The notes under the pieces were generated by a model, which saw only the letters and a program-made list of their open reading frames with translations, did not search any database and had not been told where the DNA came from. Both the position numbers and the translations under genes were made by a program. 61,020 bases of DNA, taken from assembly GCA_035301985.1 (NCBI GenBank), contig DATGTE010000014.1, forward strand, positions 1 to 61,020. The letters run 5' to 3'. This DNA comes from DASUXY01 sp035301985. Its GTDB lineage: Bacteria; Bacillota; Bacilli; Bacillales; Amphibacillaceae. Below are positions 54,480 through 61,020 of this stretch, one piece after another. Position 1 is the first letter of the stretch. Every line of letters begins with the position of its first letter.

Positions 54480-54830
54480 ATGTCTGTGCATGTGAAGCGG
54501 GTTTATGAAGATGCTCATGAAGATGACGGTGTGCGCATTTTAGTGGATCGAATTTGGCCTCGTGGAGTTTCTAAGGAGGATGCCGCTTTAGATGATTGGA
54601 TGAAGGAAATTAGCCCGACGACGGACCTTCGCAAATGGTTCAATCATGATCCAAAAAAATTTGCAGATTTTAAACAGAAGTATAAGGAAGAGTTAACAAC
54701 GGGAACACAACGGAAAGCATTGGATAAGGTAAAAGCAATCGCTCGTGAGCGGAGAGTGACGCTCGTATATGCCGCGAAGAATGAAAAATATAATCAAGCG
54801 GTCGTGTTAAAAGAAATATTAGATCATTAA
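54480..54830 (+). CDS. DUF488-family protein
   Basis: Cytoplasmic protein of 116 residues. VKRVYED, ILVDRIWPRGVSKEDAALDDW, ISPTTDLRKWFNHDP and VTLVYAAKN match the DUF488 (YeaO-like) family, whose function is not settled. ATG 54480 follows GGAGAGG; the frame opens at 54456. No terminator separates it from the TerC-family gene, so it likely shares the Mn2+ riboswitch control. Confidence 0.88.
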   Translation: MSVHVKRVYEDAHEDDGVRILVDRIWPRGVSKEDAALDDWMKEISPTTDLRKWFNHDPKKFADFKQKYKEELTTGTQRKALDKVKAIARERRVTLVYAAKNEKYNQAVVLKEILDH

Positions 54831-55203
54831 TCGATGTGGGACGAGCTATGGGTTACTTCGTCGCAACAGCAAAATAAAGGGGAGGTCCAATAGAGGATTG
54901 CAGATGAAAAACGAATCGTTATACTTCACTCGTAGTCGTCCATCACTTCAAGGAAGCTTAACAAGTGTGGTTGACATTTTACTTGCTTCTTGTTCAGATC
55001 CTGTTTTTACGGGATCGATGCAAAGTAGAGTGATTTTAGCTTAGTATTCCTTTTATTTGCGTTGTTATTTGTTTGGAAACTGCCTGCTCGGTCAATCGTT
55101 ATTTGAGCCGTTGTTCTCGATGAAATGATACACTTGATTAAAAACATAACACATACAGATGAGTGATCTGTGTGGTTAATGAATCCATGTTTGAGGTGAT
55201 TAT
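54831..55203. other. Non-coding gap between DUF488 and OsmC genes
   Basis: About 370 bases. A GATCCTG/CGGGATC hairpin near 54995-55015 and a TTGACA at 54971 are present but form no complete recognisable promoter or terminator. A 46-codon frame from 54904 has a GAGG upstream but no family resemblance. Confidence 0.35.
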
Positions 55204-55644
55204 TTGGCAGAACATCGCTTTCATTTACGAGCACGTTGGGCAGAAAACAAGCTAGGCGAAGGGTTGATTGAAGTTGGTAACTTACAGACGACCGTTTCTA
55301 TCCCATCCGCAATGGGAGGATTAGGTATAGGAACGAATCCAGAGGAAATGCTTTTAGGGGCTGCGGCAACTTGTTACATGGCAACCCTTGAATCGATAAT
55401 CGAACGAACAAAGATACCAATCCATCATATGTCCTTGGAATCGGTCGGTATGGTTGATGTGATAAAAGGTATGGTAACTTATAAAAAAATCATTCACCAA
55501 CCAACTGTATGTTTACATGAACAAGCGACTGACCGGCATAAAAGGTTATTGAAAAGACTCGTGTATAAAGCAGAAAGAAGTTGTATGATTTCAAAGGCTT
55601 TAAAAGGGAATGTACGGATCGAAGTCCAACCAACGATTATGTAA
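55204..55644 (+). CDS. OsmC/Ohr-family protein
   Basis: OsmC-fold protein of 146 residues, family of thiol-dependent peroxidases acting on organic hydroperoxides. GTNPEEMLLGAAATCYMATL (20 residues) carries the first reactive cysteine in the expected helix, and ERSCMISKAL the second. Start is TTG 55204 after GAGGTGATTA. The family function is an inference; some OsmC proteins have other roles. Repeat element C follows as a terminator. Confidence 0.9.
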   Translation: MAEHRFHLRARWAENKLGEGLIEVGNLQTTVSIPSAMGGLGIGTNPEEMLLGAAATCYMATLESIIERTKIPIHHMSLESVGMVDVIKGMVTYKKIIHQPTVCLHEQATDRHKRLLKRLVYKAERSCMISKALKGNVRIEVQPTIM

Positions 55645-55651
55645 ATGATCC

Positions 55652-55778
55652 AGAGACTGGGACAAACTCTTTTTAAAATGATTAAACCGCATGAAATCCA
55701 ATTTAAAAACCTTGGTTTCATTCTATTTTTATGATATCATCTATAATCAATTTATTTTCAACTTATGTCCTGGTCTCT
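55652..55778. repeat. Dispersed inverted-repeat element C
   Basis: Ends AGAGACTGGGACAAAC and TTATGTCCTGGTCTCT are imperfect inverted repeats of 16 bp, sharing the CTGGGACA core with elements A and B. The interior differs from A/B but again contains a hairpin, GAAATCCAA (55693-55701) with TTGGTTTC (55712-55719), and a T-rich tail, terminating the OsmC gene. Confidence 0.5.
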
Positions 55779-55895
55779 TGTCGTTCTATACGGAGTATGC
55801 AACCATACGAACCATACGTTTACACATTGTAACGAAGCGTTTATGTTAATGTGGAGCGAATTGTTGTAAGCTTTTCCTAAGTGGAGGTTGCGTCG

Positions 55896-56293
55896 ATGGA
55901 TTTAGGAGGTAAACTCAAGGTGTTGAGGGAAACATACGGGCGGCACAAGAACGATTAGCAAAAGAGCTCCATGTATCTCGTCAAGCTGTTTATAAATGGG
56001 AGTCAAATAAAGGCTATCCCGATATTTCGAATCTAATTCGAATGAGTGATATTTTCCACGTTACCATTGATGATTTAATAAGAAAGGACCAACAATTACA
56101 AAATAAAATAACGATTGATGACGATGAAACATTTGTACAATTTTCCGATTTCGGTTTTTATCTCGGTATCGTATTCATCTTACTTGGTGCATTCCTTTTT
56201 GAAGGTACACTGGCAGATACGTTGATGATTGTTGGAATTTTATCCGTTGTGTTTTTTACGGATGTTGTTACATTGATCAAAGCGCTTTTTTAA
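55896..56293 (+). pseudogene. XRE-family regulator with membrane tail, frameshifted
   Basis: ATG 55896 with GTGGAGG upstream begins MDLGGKLKVLRETYG, then the frame hits TAG at 55956. A shift of one base near 55937-55945 restores a Cro/C1-type HTH (QERLAKELHVSRQAVYKWES, then PDISNLIRMSDIF) and two C-terminal membrane helices. The repaired product of about 132 residues would match membrane-linked XRE regulators of Firmicutes. The frame after the shift is intact to 56293, so the damage is recent, a sequencing error, or a programmed shift. Confidence 0.75.
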
Positions 56294-56309
56294 TATATGA
56301 TTTCTTCGC

Positions 56310-56336
56310 AAAAGGGGCTGGAATAGGTCCTTTTTA
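56310..56336 (+). terminator. Weak terminator after the XRE gene
   Basis: AAAAGG pairs with CCTTTT around a 13-nt loop, followed by T. Short stem, so uncertain. Confidence 0.4.
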
Positions 56337-56549
56337 CGTTACTAAACAATCGACATCATCATAGAACAGCGTCCTTCGAGAAAGAAATTGTTGCTGAAGC
56401 GTTGTGAGCCTGGAAAAAAATACGCTTGAAGTTTCACCTAGGTTTTGGTACGCTTAAACCCTAGTAAGTATATGGGAATAATGATGTGATGCATGATTTC
56501 ATCTGCTTAACTCGAGTTATATTATATATCATACAGGGGGGAAGAAGCA

Positions 56550-57944
56550 GTGGACAGTATGTATGTGTTGGTGAATATGGCTGTTTTACTGGCAATCATA
56601 GCTATTTTAATTATTATGCAACGCAAACATGTTTCATTCACGAAACGTGTTTTTACTGGTTTAGGTGTAGGGATTGTACTAGGAGCTTGTTTACAAGCGA
56701 TTTATGGCGTAGACTCTACTGTTTTAACAAATACGACGGAATGGTATGGCATTGTTGGAAATGGATACATTCGTTTATTAATGATGATCGTCGTCCCGCT
56801 CGTCATGGTGTCGATTATCCAATCGATTATTAATTTAGAGAAATCACAAGACTTAGGGAAGATGTCGGCATGGATTATTGGGATTCTCGTATCGACGGCG
56901 ATGATTGCTGCTCTTGTCGGAATTGGTAGTGCTGCTGTATTTGATTTAAATGCTGAACAAATTGAAGCAGGGCAATCGGAAACTGAACAAGGAACTGTTC
57001 TGGAAGATCGTTTAGGTGAAGTGGAAGAACTTTCAACGCCTGAAAAGATTTTGAACTTTATTCCAGCGAACATCTTTTTAGACATGACAGGTGAGCGGCC
57101 TACATCTGTAATCGCTGTTGTCATCTTTTCCATGATTGTAGGCATCGCTGTGCTTGGATTACGACGAAAAAATCCTGAACAAGCAGAAACATTTACGAAA
57201 ATCATTCATTCGCTTTATGCGGTCGTTATGCGAATCGTTACGTTAATTTTACGATTAACGCCGTTTGGGGTTTTAACATTGATGGCGAATACGGTTGCTA
57301 AAACAGATGTCGCGGGAATTATGGAGCTTGGAAAATTTGTAGTTGCTTCATATGTGGCCTTGTTTGTTATGTTTATCATTCATCTTATTCTCGTTGGTTT
57401 ATTTGGCCTGCATCCACTCAAGTATTTGCGGAAAGTGATGCCTGTTCTTGGCTTTGCTTTTACATCGCGTTCGAGTGCAGGAACAATCCCTTTGAATATT
57501 CAAGCACAAAAAAATTCATTAGGTGTAGATGAGGGGATTGCTAACATGTCTGCATCGTTTGGTGCGACGATTGGCCAAAATGGTTGTGCAGGTATTTATC
57601 CAGCGATGTTAGCGGTAATGATCGCTCCAACTGTCGGGATTGATCCGTTAACGTGGGAATTTATCGTTCCATTAACACTTATTATTGGGATGAGTTCATT
57701 TGGTGTCGCAGGCGTTGGTGGTGGGGCAACATTTGCTGCTTTGATTGTCCTTTCATCAATGAATTTACCTGTTGCCCTAGCAGGGTTATTGATTTCCATC
57801 GAAGCGTTTATTGATATGGGGCGAACAGCACTTAATGTCAATGGATCGATGGTTTCTGGGCTTTTAACTTCTCGGGTGATGAAAAAATTAGATGTCGAAA
57901 CATTTAACAACTCTTCCCTCGTTGAGGAAAACCACTCCTTATAA
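56550..57944 (+). CDS. tcyP: L-cystine:cation symporter TcyP
   Basis: Dicarboxylate/amino acid:cation symporter family protein of 464 residues, about the same length as B. subtilis TcyP. MMIVVPLVMVSIIQSI, the serine-rich re-entrant FTSRSSAGTIPLNIQ, the substrate-site GQNGCAGIYPAMLA and IDMGRTALNVNGSMVSG are conserved. It imports cystine with Na+ or H+. GTG 56550 follows AGGGGGGAAGAAGCA. Monocistronic, ending at a bidirectional terminator shared with ligD. Confidence 0.92.
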   Translation: MDSMYVLVNMAVLLAIIAILIIMQRKHVSFTKRVFTGLGVGIVLGACLQAIYGVDSTVLTNTTEWYGIVGNGYIRLLMMIVVPLVMVSIIQSIINLEKSQDLGKMSAWIIGILVSTAMIAALVGIGSAAVFDLNAEQIEAGQSETEQGTVLEDRLGEVEELSTPEKILNFIPANIFLDMTGERPTSVIAVVIFSMIVGIAVLGLRRKNPEQAETFTKIIHSLYAVVMRIVTLILRLTPFGVLTLMANTVAKTDVAGIMELGKFVVASYVALFVMFIIHLILVGLFGLHPLKYLRKVMPVLGFAFTSRSSAGTIPLNIQAQKNSLGVDEGIANMSASFGATIGQNGCAGIYPAMLAVMIAPTVGIDPLTWEFIVPLTLIIGMSSFGVAGVGGGATFAALIVLSSMNLPVALAGLLISIEAFIDMGRTALNVNGSMVSGLLTSRVMKKLDVETFNNSSLVEENHSL

Positions 57945-58009
57945 AAAAATAAATGGTTTGCTATGTAGAGGTTCTCTATTCTATTTTGTAAACCGATTAA
58001 GATGTAAAT

Positions 58010-58044
58010 AAAAGGCTACTCATAAGGTGTGTGTAGCCTTTTTG
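58010..58044. terminator. Bidirectional terminator between tcyP and ligD
   Basis: Perfect 10-bp stem AAAAGGCTAC (58010-58019) / GTAGCCTTTT (58033-58042). T runs can follow on both strands. Confidence 0.85.
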
Positions 58045-58045
58045 C

Positions 58046-59857
58046 TTATTTGGAAATTAATTTTTGTAAGGGTACGATCTGTTGGTGTTCTCCAGCTTCA
58101 AAAAAAGTGCTAAATGGACAGCCATTCGTTTGAATCCGGTGAATCATATGGGGAAGTGTGAATTGTTCGGGACGTAATCCCTCTTTTACTTCTTCCCAAT
58201 AGAGTGGTGTAGCAATCGATGCTTCAGCTGTTTTTCGCGGGGAATACGGTGCGATTAATGTTTTATCTCTTCCATGTTGAACGTAGTCAATGTAAAGGCG
58301 GTCTTGTCTTTTTTCTTTAAACCGTTCGGTCGTAAACCATTGCGGATAAGCTTGCTCGATTGTTTGGGCAACTGCTTGGGTAAATCGTGCTGTTTCATTA
58401 TAAGTTATTTGTCTGTTCGGAAGGGGAATATGTACTTGGATCCCTTTATTCCCTGATGTTTTAACGAATGAGGTTAGCTTTAAGTCATCAAGTAGTTGTT
58501 TGATGAGTTGAGCCGCTTGAATGGCTAAATCAAATTGATCTCTATGTGGCGGATCAAGATCAAAAACGATTTCCACTGGATCGTCATGATAAATCGTTTG
58601 AAAGGGGATATGAAACTCAACGGTTCCATGATTAGCTAACCAAAGTAAAGCATCTAATTGATCGCAATGGATGAATGTTTCATCTTTAATCGTCACCCCT
58701 TTAATATATGAAGGCGCATAGGAAGGACGATGTTTTTGAAAAAAACTTTCCTTCGTAATGCCGTCGGGACAGCGAATGACCGTGAGTAGACGATTTCTAA
58801 GAAATGGCAGCATATACGGTGCGACCTCACGCATATAAACGAGTAAATCACTTTTTGTTACATGGTGATGGGGCCAAAAAACCTTGTCTAGGTTCGTAAC
58901 TTCGACGTGATTAGGAAGCATCGCTAAATCGAGTCGCATATTTTCAATGGTACATTCGTCAGGTGAAATCGGAAGAGCAATTTTATGAAATTGAGGCTCT
59001 CGTAACTCATTTTTATATCGATCAAGCGTATGAATTTGTGCGCAAATTGCAGGGGGAAGAGAATAGTGTTCTCCTTGTTTTGTCCCTTTTGTCATGAAAA
59101 ATTGCTGTAGTGTTTCGACCGCATCTGTGTCCGTTCCGTGTTTGCACGTTCCGACTTCTTGAATGGTATTCTTATTGAAAACCGCTACTGTGAAATAATC
59201 ATTACGAGGATGATAAGTGGTAAGAAATCCTGCAAATGTGCGCCAATTTTTAATTTTAAACCAGTCGTGATGCCTTTTACCGGTTTGATAGGCACTCTTT
59301 TTTCGTTTGGTAATGATTCCTTCACCTTTATGATTAAAGATTAAGGATTGAAGTGATTTTGGACAAGTGTATGTGTTGACGAGCGCAATTCGATTTTTCG
59401 AATCCCGGTTATCCGCGAGTTGGGTAATAAACGCTTTCAGAAGTGCTTTGCGATCGTCATAATTTATTCCCTTTATATCCACTCCTTGATGTTTCAAAAG
59501 GTCAAATGCTAACAACGTGCTCGGCCTTGTTGTCGCTGCTTGTTGAATCGACGATTGTTTGTTCAAGCGACTACGCTTTTGTATCCACGAAAAATTGGCT
59601 TGAAAAGCATTGTTTAAAACAACTAACTCTCCGTCAAGAATAACCGGTAACAAGGATTCGACTCGCGACTGATTTCGTTGACAAAAACGAATCACTTCTG
59701 GAAATTGTTGCGTTAAATTGTGATTGTTTCTGCTCAGGAGTTGAATATGATCAATTTCCCAAATGAGTACACAACGAAACCCGTCATATTTCACTTCATA
59801 TACCCACTCATCGCCGACGGGTAGATGTGTGCTTGCGATTGGTTGCATAAGTTTCAC
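58046..59857 (-). CDS. ligD: NHEJ ATP-dependent DNA ligase LigD (ligase plus polymerase)
   Basis: Bifunctional end-joining enzyme of 603 residues. The ligase comes first: adenylated K23 in EVKYDGFR, DGELV at 75-79, EGIITKRK at 179-186 and WFKIKNW at 199-205, then an OB-fold to about 300. The polymerase (primase-like) domain starts near NLDKVFWPHH (322), with the metal pair in FDLDPP (432-437) and TSGNKGIQVHIPL. No phosphoesterase domain is present, as in B. subtilis LigD. GTG 59857 follows AAGGAGG. Divergent from ku by about 100 bp. Confidence 0.95.
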   Translation of the reverse strand: MKLMQPIASTHLPVGDEWVYEVKYDGFRCVLIWEIDHIQLLSRNNHNLTQQFPEVIRFCQRNQSRVESLLPVILDGELVVLNNAFQANFSWIQKRSRLNKQSSIQQAATTRPSTLLAFDLLKHQGVDIKGINYDDRKALLKAFITQLADNRDSKNRIALVNTYTCPKSLQSLIFNHKGEGIITKRKKSAYQTGKRHHDWFKIKNWRTFAGFLTTYHPRNDYFTVAVFNKNTIQEVGTCKHGTDTDAVETLQQFFMTKGTKQGEHYSLPPAICAQIHTLDRYKNELREPQFHKIALPISPDECTIENMRLDLAMLPNHVEVTNLDKVFWPHHHVTKSDLLVYMREVAPYMLPFLRNRLLTVIRCPDGITKESFFQKHRPSYAPSYIKGVTIKDETFIHCDQLDALLWLANHGTVEFHIPFQTIYHDDPVEIVFDLDPPHRDQFDLAIQAAQLIKQLLDDLKLTSFVKTSGNKGIQVHIPLPNRQITYNETARFTQAVAQTIEQAYPQWFTTERFKEKRQDRLYIDYVQHGRDKTLIAPYSPRKTAEASIATPLYWEEVKEGLRPEQFTLPHMIHRIQTNGCPFSTFFEAGEHQQIVPLQKLISK

Positions 59858-59961
59858 AGAATCAGCCTCCTTCTATTTAAAGTGGCTCACATGTCAAAAA
59901 ATAATCTAAATGGATAAAGAAAATAAAAAACGACAAACTACGGATAAAGGAGGTTGTTCCG

Positions 59962-60786
59962 ATGCATACGATGTGGAAAGGTACGATTAGCTTTGGACTC
60001 GTTAATATCCCTGTTAAAATGCATGCGGCCACAGAAAATAAAGATGTTCAACTTCGACAGCTGCATAAAGAATGTCAATCACCGATTAAATATGAAAAGG
60101 TCTGTCCAGTTTGTGAGCGTGAAGTTGAGAAAGATGAAATTGTCAAAGCCTATGAATATGCTAAAAATAAATTTGTCATCTTAGAAGATGAAGATTTACA
60201 AGCATTAAAAAAAGAGTCAACCAATAAAGCAGTGGAAATTATCGATTTTGTGAAGCTGGAAGAAATTGACCCAATCTACTTTGATAAAAGTTATTACTTA
60301 TCACCAAATGAAGGTGGAAAAAAAGCCTATGGCCTGTTACGAGCAGCTTTAGTAGATACGGGTAAAATAGGCGTTGCTAAAATGATGATTCGCTCGAAGG
60401 AACGAATGGCTGTCATCCGTGTGTATCAACAAACGATTGTCGTAGAGACGATTCATTATCCAGATGAAGTGCGAAACGTGATGGATGTGCCGAATATTCC
60501 TAAACAAAACGATGTCAATGATAAGGAATTAGATACCGCAAAATTGTTAATCGATCAATTAACGACAACGTTTGAACCTGAAAAATATCAAGATGATTAC
60601 CGCACAGCTCTGCTTGACTTGATTGAGGAGAAACAGACAGAAGATGAAACGGTCACCGCTAAAGAAAAAACAACTCCCGATAATGTAACGAATTTAATGG
60701 ATGCACTTGAATTGTCACTGAAGCGTGCTAAAAAAGATAAACCAAAAAGGAACCAGACTACTAAACGTAGGAAAGCCGTCCAATAA
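59962..60786 (+). CDS. ku: Non-homologous end-joining protein Ku
   Basis: Bacterial Ku of 274 residues that binds double-strand ends as a homodimer ring and recruits LigD. The start MHTMWKGTISFGLVNIPVKM (20 residues), KVCPVCEREVEKDEIVKAYEY and IDFVKLEEIDPIYFDKSYYL (20 residues) are family marks; the C-terminus is Lys/Arg-rich (KPKRNQTTKRRK), the part expected to contact DNA and LigD. ATG 59962 follows AAAGGAGG. In B. subtilis this pair acts in spores under sigma-G; no clear sigma-G promoter is seen in the short divergent gap. Confidence 0.95.
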   Translation: MHTMWKGTISFGLVNIPVKMHAATENKDVQLRQLHKECQSPIKYEKVCPVCEREVEKDEIVKAYEYAKNKFVILEDEDLQALKKESTNKAVEIIDFVKLEEIDPIYFDKSYYLSPNEGGKKAYGLLRAALVDTGKIGVAKMMIRSKERMAVIRVYQQTIVVETIHYPDEVRNVMDVPNIPKQNDVNDKELDTAKLLIDQLTTTFEPEKYQDDYRTALLDLIEEKQTEDETVTAKEKTTPDNVTNLMDALELSLKRAKKDKPKRNQTTKRRKAVQ

Positions 60787-61020
60787 AGCAATAAAATAAG
60801 TCTGTCAAGCTAATAATCAAAAGGCCTATTGTTGTTGGATCATTGGATTCCTGTCACGTATTGGAATCGATCTGATATCGTTCGGTCTTCTTTTAACGAT
60901 ATAAAACATAGCTTCTTTTCTCCCTGTCCCACTTTTCATACAATTTACAATTCCTTTGCAGTTTATCAATTCATTTACAAAGGACTAACAACCTTGTGAA
61001 AAACCTGCAAAAACCATGAA
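60787..61020. other. Non-coding end of the window
   Basis: Last 234 bases, AT-rich. No gene or terminator is recognisable before the window ends. Confidence 0.35.

Noticed and set aside
54904..55044. A 46-codon frame with GAGG upstream before the osmC gene.
   Set aside because: Composition is not protein-like, there is no family match and no terminator behind it.
56421..56476. Two similar TACGCTTRAA stretches and a CTAGGTTT/AAACCCTAG dyad before tcyP, considered as a CymR or S-box site.
   Set aside because: The sequence does not fit the CymR consensus I know, nor the S-box core; left unassigned.
56702..57205. A 167-codon antisense frame in tcyP.
   Set aside because: Shadow frame with low-complexity Ser/Thr/Ile composition, no start site, inside a well-supported gene.
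1..61020. CRISPR arrays, tRNA or rRNA genes, prophage or restriction/defence islands.
   Set aside because: No regularly spaced repeats, cloverleaf-like or ribosomal sequences, phage genes or defence-gene clusters were seen.

Overview
The window looks like chromosomal DNA from a low-to-moderate G+C Gram-positive rod of the Bacillaceae. Supporting signs are strong AGGAGG-type ribosome binding sites with frequent TTG/GTG starts, many hairpin-plus-U terminators, and Bacillus-type gene sets: an appDFABC peptide permease, the ypmR-ypmS pair, a ypuA-like DUF1002 gene, yocH-like and ykhA-like genes, tcyP, ku and ligD. A CPA1 antiporter with an RCK domain and many acidic proteins would suit a salt- or alkali-adapted species, but that is inference. 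I see no rRNA, tRNA, CRISPR array, prophage or intact insertion sequence. Nearly everything is ordinary chromosomal housekeeping and transport.

Layout. 1-13.7 kb: TetR regulator, a Cu,Zn superoxide dismutase lipoprotein, an MFS pump, a large SNF2 helicase with a SWIM zinc finger, csaA, a stand-alone argF with a promoter-overlapping arginine operator, a nitronate monooxygenase, an acyl-CoA ligase, a MATE pump, a cluster of DnaA boxes, ridA and a DUF1450 protein. 13.9-19.9 kb: a first oligopeptide ABC transporter, with permeases and ATPases on the minus strand and the binding lipoprotein divergent on the plus strand. 20-24.2 kb: two MFS pumps flanking the DUF1002 protein. 24.4-30.3 kb: a second, complete peptide transporter in appDFABC order with a clear promoter and terminator. 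30.5-34.8 kb: a LysM/3D cell-wall protein, a decayed stretch with an IS remnant inside a dispersed repeat, a WYL regulator and ypmRS.

35-37.6 kb is a methionine/sulfur locus. A SAM-I riboswitch with promoter and terminator drives an O-acetylhomoserine sulfhydrylase that carries an unusual C-terminal CoA-binding (Rossmann) domain. Beside it lies a broken methionine gamma-lyase-like gene preceded by a cre-like site. 38-46.6 kb holds cardiolipin synthase, an acyl-CoA thioesterase, an HxlR regulator, an M29 aminopeptidase, RecQ and a BrnQ carrier with a CodY-like box. 47-53.2 kb holds the CPA1 antiporter, queT, a small coiled-coil protein missed by length cut-offs, an AI-2E-family membrane protein, and a full-length phosphohexomutase homologue whose catalytic serine, metal and phosphate loops are all lost. 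53.4-61 kb holds a Mn2+ (yybP-ykoY) riboswitch with two successive terminators ahead of a TerC-family exporter and a DUF488 gene, then OsmC, a frameshifted XRE regulator, the cystine carrier TcyP, and the divergent NHEJ pair ligD/ku.

The most unusual points are the phosphohexomutase pseudoenzyme, the MetY-CoA-binding fusion under SAM control, the DnaA-box cluster away from any dnaA gene, and a family of roughly 100-bp inverted-repeat elements that double as terminators, one of them split by a decayed insertion. I found no clearly new multi-gene system; the pseudoenzyme is the best candidate for undescribed biology.
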